Positions 13,766-20,885 of a DNA stretch of 42,294 nucleotides are shown in pieces. The position numbers and the translations under genes are program-made. The stretch is from the IMG/VR virus record IMGVR_UViG_3300004804_000012, positions 1 to 42,294 of that record; one strand, written 5' to 3'. How positions within the stretch are numbered: the first letter of the stretch is position 1; each line of letters starts with the position of its first letter. A model generated the notes under the pieces. That model saw nothing but the letters and a program-made list of their open reading frames with translations, searched no databases and was not told where the DNA came from. The DNA comes from a virus.

Positions 13766-14656
13766 ATGCCAGACATTCTTGATGCTGTACCCGAGCGTCT
13801 CATCTCTTGCCTTGATCACGGGCACGTTCGGCTCGTCGACTGCATGCCCCGGCTATGCGAGTCCGGCCAGACAGCTGACGCTGCCATCGTCCAGGCGGCC
13901 CGGGTGAGCTACGGCGAAGGCACGAAGACGCTCACCGAAGACCGCGGCTTGATTAGATATCTATTGCGGCATGGGCACACCACGCCGCTTGAGATGGTCG
14001 AGTTCAAGTTCCACTGCAAGATGCCCATCTTCATCGCTCGCCAGTGGATCCGCCATCGCACGGCCAGCGTGAACGAGGTCTCAGGGCGCTACTCTGTCGT
14101 GAAAGACGAGTGCTACGTGCCCGAGCTGGAGAACATCCGCGCGCAGTCCACGGCGAACAAGCAGGGCGGCGCCGGTGTAATGCCGGAAGACAAGGCAACA
14201 GGCTTTCGGTACGACTGTATGTCGAACGCTGCAGAGACGTTTGAAGCATATGGGAATCACATTGACGCTGGCATCTCCCGCGAGCTGGCCCGGATCAACC
14301 TGCCGCTGAGCACCTACACCGAGTGGTACTGGAAGATTGACCTGCACAATCTCCTGCACTTCCTGGCGCTGCGTTGTGACAGCCACGCGCAATACGAGAT
14401 CCGTGTGTTTGCCGAAGCCATGCTGCAGCTCATCACGCCGATCGTGCCGCTGACGATCGAAGCCTGGAACGACTATCACCCACTTCGGGGCGGCATGAAG
14501 CTGTCGCGGCTCGAAGTCGAAGCGCTGACCAAGCTGTTGGAAACGGCTGACCTGTACACCGATCCCGAGATCGAGTCTGACAACAAGCGCGAACGCGAAG
14601 AGTGGAAGCAGAAGCTCTTGCGGATTGAAAAGGGGATCGCTGGAGACACGCACTGA
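13766..14656 (+). CDS. thyX: Flavin-dependent thymidylate synthase ThyX, 296 aa
   Basis: Makes dTMP from dUMP using methylenetetrahydrofolate, NADPH and FAD. The signature RHRTASVNEVSGRY is at residues 96-109 and matches the ThyX motif RHRxxSxNExSxRY exactly. ARVSYG (about 45) and the downstream region with the conserved RINLPLSTYTEWYWKIDLHN also fit. At 296 aa it is somewhat longer than many ThyX proteins (220-260). ATG 13766 is preferred over the TTG at 13724, which lacks a good site. TTAGATATCTAT at 13953-13964 encodes RYL with rare AGA and CTA codons. The stop overlaps the next ATG (TGATG). It works with the dCMP deaminase at 32245. Confidence 0.95.
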   Translation: MPDILDAVPERLISCLDHGHVRLVDCMPRLCESGQTADAAIVQAARVSYGEGTKTLTEDRGLIRYLLRHGHTTPLEMVEFKFHCKMPIFIARQWIRHRTASVNEVSGRYSVVKDECYVPELENIRAQSTANKQGGAGVMPEDKATGFRYDCMSNAAETFEAYGNHIDAGISRELARINLPLSTYTEWYWKIDLHNLLHFLALRCDSHAQYEIRVFAEAMLQLITPIVPLTIEAWNDYHPLRGGMKLSRLEVEALTKLLETADLYTDPEIESDNKREREEWKQKLLRIEKGIAGDTH

Positions 14657-15561
14657 TGCCAGCTTTCTACAACGGCCGCCAACTCGGGCAGGGCGAGTTT
14701 GCAATTGTGCTTGACGGCATCACGTACTTTGGAAGCGCGGTATCGTTTAACACAACGCAGGCGGCTGATGAGCCGCTCCGCGTAGATGTTAACGGCATAG
14801 TCACCAATCGTGAGGGCGCAATTGAGCTGAATCACGTTCCTCGCACTACTGTCCTTGATACTCCGCCTTTTCCTGCGGTGAACGCGCCGCCCGCGGTTGA
14901 GCTTGCTGCGGATCAATCGTTGTTTGAGCCCACCCCCGCGCTTGATTCGTTGCTGGTGTCCCACATTGGTCACTCTGACGCGCTGCCTGAGCGCGGCAAC
15001 TTCAACACGCTGTATTGCGTGTTTGGCTACCCAATGGCGTTCATCTACCGAGAAAACGTAGTTGACGTCCCGGATAACCACGGCGTTACGGGGTATTTCC
15101 CGACAAACGTCGATGCGGCGGCGGTCGCCCGGCGATTCAGCGACGGCGCATTCATGCCGGTCGATTCAGGGGCAGGGTCAATTGTGCTGGACTCTTCCTG
15201 GGTGCAGTTTGCCTACAACCACAACACACTATTGCTCGCCCGCTGCGTTGCCCGGGCGCCCTTCGGCGTGGACGCGGCTTTTTTGCTGTCCAGCGGGCCT
15301 AGTGCCTTGTGGACAGATGGCCCGTGGTTTCATCGGCGCACGCTCTTCGACTTCGACCGTGCTGCTGTCGCCGTCGTCAATGACTTCACTCGTGTAAACA
15401 TGCGTGAAGACAACTTTTTCCGGCGTATTTTTCCAACTGTGATCCAGTCGTTCCCCGCGAGCCCCATCGATCCGCCGCAGCCGCACGATGACGATGATGT
15501 CCCGGCGCCAGTTGCAGAGTCTGCTGCAGCATCCAATCGGCGGCGCTTGATTCTGGATTGA
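14656..15561 (+). CDS. Probable structural protein with C-terminal RRRLILD tag, 301 aa
   Basis: Coupled to thyX by a TGATG overlap. Mostly beta-type sequence with aromatic-rich loops (FGYPMAFIYRENVVDVPDN, GPWFHRRTLFDFD). The C-terminus is a Pro/Asp/Ala-rich linker ending NRRRLILD and stop. The same kind of ending occurs in the proteins at 15591 and 20228, separated from the body by a low-complexity linker, which suggests a docking or sorting tag. No catalytic motif seen. Its neighbours are also probably structural. The stop codon lies within the GATATC palindrome at 15557-15568. Confidence 0.6.
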   Translation: MPAFYNGRQLGQGEFAIVLDGITYFGSAVSFNTTQAADEPLRVDVNGIVTNREGAIELNHVPRTTVLDTPPFPAVNAPPAVELAADQSLFEPTPALDSLLVSHIGHSDALPERGNFNTLYCVFGYPMAFIYRENVVDVPDNHGVTGYFPTNVDAAAVARRFSDGAFMPVDSGAGSIVLDSSWVQFAYNHNTLLLARCVARAPFGVDAAFLLSSGPSALWTDGPWFHRRTLFDFDRAAVAVVNDFTRVNMREDNFFRRIFPTVIQSFPASPIDPPQPHDDDDVPAPVAESAAASNRRRLILD

Positions 15562-15568
15562 TATCTTT
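15557..15568. repeat. GATATC palindrome copy 8
   Basis: ATTGATATCTTT; its left part includes the TGA stop (15559-15561) of the preceding gene. It lies 23 nt before ATG 15591. Confidence 0.65.
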
Positions 15569-15590
15569 CTCCCACTGAAGGCTACGCGTC

Positions 15591-17456
15591 ATGCCCATTG
15601 TCGAGATCAATGAGAACGAGTGCGTGTACATGCGCGACGGCGTTGTGTGCCGCGGCAATATTGATTCCCACGTCGCAGCTGGTCACTGGATCAGCGCTAA
15701 TCCTGTTAGGGCTTTGCCGCTTGTCACGTTGACCGTGGAAGTCAGCAATATGCAGGCGCCGCGTCGGACCACCGAGTTAGAGTACCAGCGCCAGCGTGTA
15801 GAGGAAGTTCAAAGGCTGGTGGCATCGGGGTTGGTGAGCGCTGATGCATTAGCCGCGAACAGGAATGGAGACATCTTTGCTCCGTCTGTTAGAACGGCGG
15901 CACAGAGCACTACAGCATTGCCAGCAGGCTGGGGGATATCAAACACGCCGCGGCAACAGGCTAATTCGTTCGAAGATGCTTGGGCAGTTGCATCGCGCGA
16001 CGGCTCAAACGCGTCTATTGAGGCTGACAGGCCAGAACCCGCTGAGGTGTCGCTCCAGCCTGGTCAGAACGTCAGCGCGGCGGTGAATGAGATGCTGGCT
16101 GAGGCCAATGAAGACGCCTTAGCTGCTCTTCAAGATTCCTTGTCGCAGCCCGAAGCTAACAACGCAGCAACGGTAGGGTTAGGGCCAGCTGATTTTCGAG
16201 TTGGCGCGCTTGGCCGGGCGTGGCTTGTGTCCCACTTCGTTTCTGCCGCTGTTCGCCTAAGCACCGTAACGACGCCGCTAAATGTACTGAATATGTGCAA
16301 CGATAACGTGCGACAGGCGCTGGAAGCATCGGCTAATTTAGTCCCGCAGATGTCCGAGCGTTGGCTGCGCGTGGCGGGGTATCGAAGCCGCGCCGATTTT
16401 CCGCCTGCCGAAACTGCCGCGGCCACCAATGACACGATCTATTTTGCACGCGACACGCGAACGCTGTATTGGTTTGGGCCAGCCGATGGTTTTTGGCGCG
16501 GCCTACCGATTTACGTTCCGTTTCAGCTTCGGGTGTACGAACGACCGACTACCCGCGCGTTCCGAATTCAGCACATTCCAGCGCGCGACGACTCGCCCGC
16601 AACAGCGCAACTTAATGATCGCGTTGATCGTGCGATGTCGCGGGTAGACTTCCTCGCCCTTCGCCGTCCCCCTGCTGATTTACAGGGCGTTGTGACTTTT
16701 GCGAGCAGGGCTGTCTTTACGCCGTATGCAGAGCTTAACAATGACGCACGTGATCGCTGGCTTCTTTTTGCTCGTGATACAGGCGCGTTGTACCGCCCGT
16801 GTCGTGTGACTGGCACGTATGAACAGATTGCGTCTGCTGGAATCGAGGCGGCGAGAGAACTGGACGCTTTTACGCTTCCGGCGGGCATGACGATTCCAAC
16901 CCGCGCGGTGCAGGGCGACCCTGTGTCTGTGTTGCTGCCGCGAATTCCGCGCGGGCGCACGTGGCAAATTAATCACGTCGGAGACTTCGACAACACTGGC
17001 GGCATGGCGGAGCTGGCTTTTAACAGGCAGGTCGACGCGGTAATGGCGCCGGTGACAGAAGCCGAGCTACCCGAGAACTTCCGCGGCGTCGTGACGTATG
17101 CCCACAGAGACGATTTTCCAGTTCGCGAAACGCTGGCCGATGCCGACACGCGGCTGTTCTACTTTTCGCGGTCTGAGGGCGATTTGTATCGCGTGACGCC
17201 GTTCAGGTCAGGCTTTCAGTACACGCGTATTGCCTCGTCGGTGGCGCCTCCCACCGCGGCGAGCGTAACGTCGTCGGGCGGGTTGCAGATGGTCAGTTCC
17301 TGGGGGCACGTCCCCGGCTCTTGGGCCGACTCGCGGCCGATACTGGCTAACACTTGGCCCGGCGGCCGTGCCCCCTCTCCCCCGCCGCCGCAGCCAGTTC
17401 ACACGCCGGTTCCCATCTCAGACGACCGGCCCCGGCGGCTAATGCTGAATGACTAG
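15591..17456 (+). CDS. Repeat-containing structural (tail or baseplate-like) protein, 621 aa
   Basis: Starts at ATG 15591. Three related modules are visible: YRSRADFPPAETAA..IYFARDTRTLYWF (about residue 260), VVTFASRAVFTPYAE..LLFARDTGALYR (about 360) and VVTYAHRDDFPVRET..LFYFSRSEGDLYR (about 500). Each has a strand, an xxFP turn, a D/N-rich loop and a [LI]x[FY][AS]RxxxxLYR strand. Such short beta repeats are typical of phage fibre or decoration proteins (family knowledge, not a match). The N-terminal 250 residues are Ala/Gln/Asn-rich. The C-terminus is a long Pro stretch followed by DDRPRRLMLND, a variant of the RRRLILD tag. Confidence 0.6.
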   Translation: MPIVEINENECVYMRDGVVCRGNIDSHVAAGHWISANPVRALPLVTLTVEVSNMQAPRRTTELEYQRQRVEEVQRLVASGLVSADALAANRNGDIFAPSVRTAAQSTTALPAGWGISNTPRQQANSFEDAWAVASRDGSNASIEADRPEPAEVSLQPGQNVSAAVNEMLAEANEDALAALQDSLSQPEANNAATVGLGPADFRVGALGRAWLVSHFVSAAVRLSTVTTPLNVLNMCNDNVRQALEASANLVPQMSERWLRVAGYRSRADFPPAETAAATNDTIYFARDTRTLYWFGPADGFWRGLPIYVPFQLRVYERPTTRAFRIQHIPARDDSPATAQLNDRVDRAMSRVDFLALRRPPADLQGVVTFASRAVFTPYAELNNDARDRWLLFARDTGALYRPCRVTGTYEQIASAGIEAARELDAFTLPAGMTIPTRAVQGDPVSVLLPRIPRGRTWQINHVGDFDNTGGMAELAFNRQVDAVMAPVTEAELPENFRGVVTYAHRDDFPVRETLADADTRLFYFSRSEGDLYRVTPFRSGFQYTRIASSVAPPTAASVTSSGGLQMVSSWGHVPGSWADSRPILANTWPGGRAPSPPPPQPVHTPVPISDDRPRRLMLND

Positions 17457-17514
17457 CCGCCAGGTATAATCAGGGCCCAGCGGCAAGGAAGTCGCTGTCT
17501 CCCGGAGAAAGAGC

Positions 17515-17871
17515 ATGGCGGCTCGATACAAGCTCTACCGGGCGCTGGTGCAGGTGCTCAAAAAGCACGCCCCGCCTGCGTTCCCTATCTCGGTGACGCG
17601 GGTCCAGCTGCCCAAGCGGCTGGAAGGCCGGTGTTGGAAAGACGGCAAGTCGTTCCGCATCGAGATCGAGAAGAGTCTCGACGAGGCCCGGGCTATTGAC
17701 GTGCTGCTCCATGAGTGGGCGCATGCGCGGGGCTGGAACCATCGGCTTGATACAGCCGAAGATGACGCCGCGTTCAACAAGCTGGCCCACGACGCTGCCT
17801 GGGGCGTGGCGTATGCCGAAGTCTATTGCGTGTACGAGCAGAAGTTCATTCCGGACTCTGCGCGTATCTAA
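17515..17871 (+). CDS. SprT-like small zinc metalloprotease-like protein, 118 aa
   Basis: ATG at 17515, with GGAGAAAG just upstream. HEWAH at residues 66-70 is an HExxH zinc-binding site in a helix (DVLLHEWAHARGW), and the context resembles minimal gluzincin or SprT-type proteins. A third ligand is not certain; candidates are H91 or the Glu residues in the C-terminal helix (AWGVAYAEVYCVYEQ). No signal peptide, so it acts in the cytoplasm or in the virion. A TATAAT at 17465-17470 may be its promoter -10 element. It is the second of three HExxH-type proteins in the window. Confidence 0.7.
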   Translation: MAARYKLYRALVQVLKKHAPPAFPISVTRVQLPKRLEGRCWKDGKSFRIEIEKSLDEARAIDVLLHEWAHARGWNHRLDTAEDDAAFNKLAHDAAWGVAYAEVYCVYEQKFIPDSARI

Positions 17872-17882
17872 GCGCGGCATAT

Positions 17883-18257
17883 ATGGCACGGAAGCCAAAA
17901 AACGACGCAGCGCGGCGCAAGAAGGTTCGGCGGCGGTGGCACGTCCGTAACCGAGCGCAGCTTCGAATCAAACGCAAGCAACGCGAAGCAGCGCTCCGCG
18001 AAGAGGTACGCAAACTAAAGAGCACCACGCCATGTGCTGACTGCGAAGAGACGTATCCGCATTACGTCATGGACTTTGACCATGTGCGCGGCAAGAAATC
18101 GCACAATGTCTCGACGATGATGCGTAAGCCCACGAATAAGATTTGGGACGAGATCGCTAAGTGCGAGTTAGTCTGCGCAAACTGCCACCGCGTTCGGACG
18201 TACCATCAGGCAGTCGCGCGGCAGAAAAAAGCGCAGCAAAAACGGCGCAAGCGATAG
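17883..18257 (+). CDS. HNH endonuclease-type protein, 124 aa
   Basis: The core CADCEETYPHYVMDFDHVRG (about residues 51-70) followed by EIAKCELVCANCHRVRTYHQ is a classical HNH/treble-clef nuclease: CxxC knuckle, DFDH catalytic His region, a second CxxC with H. The N-terminus is extremely basic (RRKKVRRRWHVRNRAQLRIK), consistent with DNA binding, and the C-terminus is Lys/Arg-rich. ATG 17883 is preferred although the ribosome-binding site is poor. It could be a homing nuclease or act in DNA packaging or processing. The stop TAG is part of the GATATC palindrome at 18254. Confidence 0.85.
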   Translation: MARKPKNDAARRKKVRRRWHVRNRAQLRIKRKQREAALREEVRKLKSTTPCADCEETYPHYVMDFDHVRGKKSHNVSTMMRKPTNKIWDEIAKCELVCANCHRVRTYHQAVARQKKAQQKRRKR

Positions 18258-18265
18258 ATATCTTT
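18254..18265. repeat. GATATC palindrome copy 9
   Basis: ATAGATATCTTT followed by GG. The TAG stop of the HNH gene (18255-18257) sits inside it, and a promoter-like sequence begins 7 nt downstream. Confidence 0.65.
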
Positions 18266-18271
18266 GGCCAT

Positions 18272-18300
18272 TTGCGCAGTACAGCGTCTCTGTCTAGAAT
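18272..18300 (+). promoter_or_regulatory. Sigma70-like promoter
   Basis: TTGCGC (18272-18277), 17-nt spacer, TAGAAT (18295-18300). Its -35 and spacer match the candidates at 37229 and 40984. It would drive the gene at 18343 and the two tRNAs. Confidence 0.5.
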
Positions 18301-18342
18301 GCGCAACGTACAGTGTGATACCCCCTCGCAAGGAGCACATTC

Positions 18343-18708
18343 ATGGCTGACGACAACACAGCGGAACCAGTTGAGCGCGAAGAAAAGCTCACAGGCAAAC
18401 TGGACCAGTTGTTCCCGCAGCTGCCCAAGAACCTGGCGTTCAGCGGCGACGGCCAGCACATGTGGTTCTTGGACGCCAGCAGCAAGGCATTCGTCGGCCT
18501 CCACAACGACAACAACGGTACGTGGATCGATCTTCGTAGCGCCGCGGCGTCAAACTACCCTGAGATTGCCCTGTGCGTGCCCCGTGAAGGTGGCAAGGTA
18601 GTCCTGCAGGTTTCAGACGGCAAAGACTCGCCAATCCAGGTGGACGTGATGAAAGCTGCCTGGTTGCTGAAGCAGTTGCTGAACGCTGGCGCGGATGTTA
18701 CAACCTGA
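18343..18708 (+). CDS. Hypothetical soluble protein, 121 aa
   Basis: ATG at 18343, with AAGGAG (18330-18335). The acidic N-terminus is followed by a beta-rich body (LAFSGDGQHMWFLDASSKAF, TWIDLRS, GGKVVLQVSDG) and a C-terminal helix (VMKAAWLLKQLLNAGADV). No motif of known function. It is the first gene after the promoter at 18272 and lies directly before tRNA-fMet. Not recognised. Confidence 0.7.
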   Translation: MADDNTAEPVEREEKLTGKLDQLFPQLPKNLAFSGDGQHMWFLDASSKAFVGLHNDNNGTWIDLRSAAASNYPEIALCVPREGGKVVLQVSDGKDSPIQVDVMKAAWLLKQLLNAGADVTT

Positions 18709-18717
18709 ACTTCTTGG

Positions 18718-18791
18718 CGGGGTGTGGAGCAGTCCGGTAGCTCGACGGGCTCATAACCCGTAGGTCGTGGGTTCGAATCCCACCGCCCCCA
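18718..18791 (+). tRNA. Initiator tRNA-fMet (anticodon CAT)
   Basis: The anticodon stem ACGGG/CCCGT has the three consecutive G-C pairs of initiator tRNAs around loop CTCATAA. The D-arm GAGC AGTCCGGTA GCTC keeps the A11-U24 pair. Acceptor CGGGGTG against CGCCCCC leaves a C1-C72 mismatch, equivalent to the unpaired 1-72 position of bacterial initiators. T-arm GTGGG TTCGAAT CCCAC, discriminator A, no CCA encoded. Confidence 0.9.
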
Positions 18792-18794
18792 CTA

Positions 18795-18850
18795 CGCCGC
18801 TCACGGCTTTAGGACTGAGCATGCTCGGTTGGCCGTGAGCGGCGTTTTTT
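18795..18850 (+). terminator. Strong intrinsic terminator between two tRNAs
   Basis: A perfect 13-bp stem, CGCCGCTCACGGC (18795-18807) with GCCGTGAGCGGCG (18832-18844), a 24-nt loop and six Ts. It sits between tRNA-fMet and tRNA-Ser, so tRNA-Ser either needs its own promoter or depends on read-through. Confidence 0.9.
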
Positions 18851-18853
18851 CTT

Positions 18854-18941
18854 GGAAGGTTGGCAGAGTGGGTTAATGCACCTGTTTTGAAAACAGACGA
18901 AGGGAAATACCCTTCCGGGGGTTCGAATCCCTCACCTTCCG
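18854..18941 (+). tRNA. tRNA-Ser (anticodon TGA)
   Basis: Class II tRNA, 88 nt. Acceptor GGAAGGT/ACCTTCC with discriminator G (typical for Ser). Anticodon loop TTTGAAA gives TGA. Long variable arm (GAAGGGAAATACCCTTC region) and T-arm GGGGG TTCGAAT CCCTC. Confidence 0.93.
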
Positions 18942-18958
18942 CTTTCTTGGAGTGCAAC

Positions 18959-19141
18959 ATGGCTGCGGCTAAAAAAACCGTGCAGTTCTCATTGCCCGAG
19001 CTGCGTGACTTGCTTTCGCACGTCCGGGACAACCGCGACTCCGGCGTGTACTGGGGCAATCAAGAGCAGTTCTACGCCCGGCAGCAGCGCATCATCGAGA
19101 AACTCGAAGAAGCGTTGGGCGAAAAAGAAGTTGACGCCTGA
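18959..19141 (+). CDS. Hypothetical small protein, 60 aa
   Basis: ATG at 18959 after TTGGAG. A short helical protein (FSLPELRDLLSHVRDNRDSG, then RQQRIIEKLEEALGEKEVDA) without metal or membrane motifs. It starts 17 nt after tRNA-Ser and is followed closely by the gene at 19154. Not recognised. Confidence 0.65.
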   Translation: MAAAKKTVQFSLPELRDLLSHVRDNRDSGVYWGNQEQFYARQQRIIEKLEEALGEKEVDA

Positions 19142-19153
19142 ATTGGAGAAAGC

Positions 19154-19483
19154 ATGACAGCAGAATGGGAAGACCGCTCCGACCCTGAATTGATTGCTGC
19201 GCAAAGTGCTGTTGCTAAGTTGCTGGCTAAAAACGAAAACCGGCTTCAAGACCCGCAAACAGCGTACGGGCAGGAAGTGTGGTTATTTTGGTCACTGTTT
19301 ATCGACGCGCTCAAACTGTTTGTTCGGTTGACAGGGCGCGAGCCGACGGTCGTGTACATGCCGCCCGCGATGTTTGAGATGGTCAAACGTTACAACCGCG
19401 AGGTGAACAAACGCGAGCACGAAGTAACGGAAATCATGGGCTGCATTGTATACACAGATGTTAGCGACCTTTGGTTTGATTGA
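19154..19483 (+). CDS. Hypothetical protein, 109 aa
   Basis: ATG at 19154, with GGAGAAAG at 19144-19151. Helical first half (SDPELIAAQSAVAKLLAKNE, FWSLFIDALKLFVRLTG) and a second half of helix plus strand (CIVYTDVSDLWFD end). No catalytic signature. It is part of a run of small genes (18959-20828) with short spacers, probably one operon with the MazG-like gene. Not recognised. Confidence 0.65.
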   Translation: MTAEWEDRSDPELIAAQSAVAKLLAKNENRLQDPQTAYGQEVWLFWSLFIDALKLFVRLTGREPTVVYMPPAMFEMVKRYNREVNKREHEVTEIMGCIVYTDVSDLWFD

Positions 19484-19492
19484 GGACGCCGA

Positions 19493-19765
19493 ATGCTGCC
19501 CAGCCTCTGCTACAACTGCCGTTCTGAACTTGTCGAGATCCGCGGCAAGCTGATTTGCTCGACGTGCCACATGATTATTGAAACGTGCTGCGAGGGCGGG
19601 CCTTGCAGCTATTCTCCCCAGGAAAGGACGAACGATGGGTTTCGACACGACGGACGATCTGGTTTGGCTGGTGACGGAATGGGCGGAAGCTCGCAAGATT
19701 GTGCCCAACAGCACGCCGATCGCGCAGCTCATGAAAACGATGAGCGAGCTGGGGGAACTGGCTGA
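19493..19765 (+). CDS. Small zinc-ribbon protein with an overlapping tail, up to 90 aa
   Basis: The first 47 residues are convincing: CYNCRSELVEIRGKLICSTC is a CxxC-x13-CxxC ribbon, followed by an additional Cys-rich patch (ETCCEGGPC). From about codon 48 the frame overlaps the MazG gene by 131 nt and becomes low-complexity Gly/His/Asp sequence that looks like an out-of-frame reading of mazG. The functional protein is probably only the N-terminal ribbon with an unselected tail, or a frameshift has removed an earlier stop. Confidence 0.55.
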   Translation: MLPSLCYNCRSELVEIRGKLICSTCHMIIETCCEGGPCSYSPQERTNDGFRHDGRSGLAGDGMGGSSQDCAQQHADRAAHENDERAGGTG

Positions 19766-19952
19766 CGCGACGCTCAAGCGCGACGAGGAAGGCATCAAAG
19801 ACGGGATCGGCGACGTGCTGGTCACGTTGATCGTCTACGCGCAGCTGCAGGGCCTGTCCGTGCGCGAATGCCTGGCGCACGCCTACGCTGTCATCAAGGA
19901 CCGCAAGGGCACGCTGACGCCCGAGGGAATCTTCGTGAAGGAGGAGAACTGA
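19635..19952 (+). CDS. MazG-like nucleotide pyrophosphohydrolase, 105 aa
   Basis: Single-domain MazG/all-alpha NTP-PPase, hydrolysing (d)NTPs or alarmones to the monophosphate and PPi. The metal-binding helices are visible: KTMSELGELADATLKRDEEG (ExxE type) and KDGIGDVLVTLIVYAQLQG (xxxD type), with the expected third helix LAHAYAVIKDRKGTL. Length fits the phage MazG family. ATG 19635 has GGAAAGGACG upstream. The stop overlaps the next start (TGATG). Phage MazG proteins are thought to reset host starvation signalling or clean nucleotide pools. Confidence 0.85.
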   Translation: MGFDTTDDLVWLVTEWAEARKIVPNSTPIAQLMKTMSELGELADATLKRDEEGIKDGIGDVLVTLIVYAQLQGLSVRECLAHAYAVIKDRKGTLTPEGIFVKEEN

Positions 19953-20206
19953 TGCTGCCGTTGATTGCGTCGGTGATCGAACAAACGGGCGTTTTTGAAC
20001 GCTTGTTTGCTGCTATCGGTTTTGTTGCAACTGGCGCCGCTGTTTTGTTTGGTCTATTTCGGATCGCCTGTTTTGTGGAGCGCGTCAAATTCCTGGATGA
20101 CTGCGTCGCTAGTCAAGACAAGAAACTGTGTGAGCTGCAAATCTCCGTCAGGCGACTCCACGCCGCCTTCGAGCGCGAAACTCTCGACCGCGACAAACCC
20201 GTGTGA
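19952..20206 (+). CDS. Small membrane protein with a C-terminal coiled coil, 84 aa
   Basis: ATG 19952 overlaps the mazG stop by one base and has GGAGGAGA upstream. A hydrophobic segment (about residues 16-42, LFAAIGFVATGAAVLFGLFRIACFV in two parts) is followed by a charged helix (KKLCELQISVRRLHAAFERE). The layout is like the protein at 6491. Possibly an accessory envelope or spanin-type protein; no family assigned. Confidence 0.65.
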   Translation: MLPLIASVIEQTGVFERLFAAIGFVATGAAVLFGLFRIACFVERVKFLDDCVASQDKKLCELQISVRRLHAAFERETLDRDKPV

Positions 20207-20217
20207 TAGATATCTTT
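20206..20217. repeat. GATATC palindrome copy 10
   Basis: ATAGATATCTTT followed by GGAGG. It starts on the last base of the preceding stop codon and touches the ribosome-binding site of the gene at 20228. The sequence from GATA to TTTGG is identical to the copy at 18254. Confidence 0.65.
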
Positions 20218-20227
20218 GGAGGCTGCT

Positions 20228-20428
20228 GTGGGCGAATACAAAGTCGGCAAGCACGAGATTACCGTCAACCAGCGCACGTACTACGTGGCGGACCAGTTTT
20301 ACTCGCCGCGCGCGCTCGCAGCCGAAACGCTGGTGCGCCAAGCGCCGCCTGCGCCAAAACCTGTTCCCGTGCCTGCTCCTGCAGTGCCGATAAACAATGG
20401 CCGCCGTCGTCTCATTCTTGAGGACTGA
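20228..20428 (+). CDS. Small protein with C-terminal RRRLILED tag, 66 aa
   Basis: Start GTG 20228 is set by GGAGG at 20218-20222. The N-terminal half is a small beta unit (YKVGKHEITVNQRTYYVADQ). A Pro/Ala linker (PPAPKPVPVPAPAVPINNG) leads to RRRLILED and stop. This ending matches the larger proteins at 14656 and 15591. A protein this short is little more than a small domain plus the tag, which argues that the tag has a function of its own. Confidence 0.65.
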   Translation: MGEYKVGKHEITVNQRTYYVADQFYSPRALAAETLVRQAPPAPKPVPVPAPAVPINNGRRRLILED

Positions 20429-20432
20429 ACCA

Positions 20433-20828
20433 ATGGACGAAACGTTTTCTGAATTTGCGCTCAAAGGGCTTAGCGAGCTTTGGGCCGTGTTTTTTGCCTA
20501 TGCGGCAGAAATGGTCACCGCGTACAAAAAGTCAGCGAAGTTGTCTGTGTTTTGCCGTGTGTGTGCGTTATTCAGCTGCGCGCAAACGCTTGCGTGGCTG
20601 CTGGCGTGTTTACCTCTGTTGATCGTCTGGTCCCTGCTAGGGCTCACGCTGGTGCTTATCGCGCAGACCTTTCCGTTTGTTGCGGCGGCGATGGTGCTGT
20701 GGATTGCCTACAACCTTGTGTGGTTTTTTTCGCCCCCGGCTGCGCCGCCGAAGCCGCCCATCTATCACCCGGTTATGGACCCGGTTATGGACCCGCGGCC
20801 AGTTCAAGCCGAAGCTGAAACGCCGTAA
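20433..20828 (+). CDS. Multi-pass membrane protein, 131 aa
   Basis: ATG at 20433, 4 nt after the preceding stop. Hydrophobic segments at about residues 46-70 (CAQTLAWLLACLPLLIVWSL) and 72-105 give two or three membrane passes, followed by a Pro-rich tail with a tandem PVMDP repeat. The repeat is present in the DNA as GGTTATGGACCC twice (20770-20794). Could be a holin-like or envelope protein, but no family is recognised. Confidence 0.65.
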   Translation: MDETFSEFALKGLSELWAVFFAYAAEMVTAYKKSAKLSVFCRVCALFSCAQTLAWLLACLPLLIVWSLLGLTLVLIAQTFPFVAAAMVLWIAYNLVWFFSPPAAPPKPPIYHPVMDPVMDPRPVQAEAETP

Positions 20829-20885
20829 CGGTTTTTAGTCCGCGCTCTGCCCCGTAACTGTTTTTACCGTTCCATAACTGTTTTT
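20825..20885. repeat. Three TAACnGTTTTT direct repeats
   Basis: TAACGGTTTTT (20826), TAACTGTTTTT (20855) and TAACTGTTTTT (20875) in an otherwise featureless 127-nt gap; the first overlaps the stop codon of the membrane-protein gene. Possible binding sites or degenerate terminator remnants. Confidence 0.4.
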
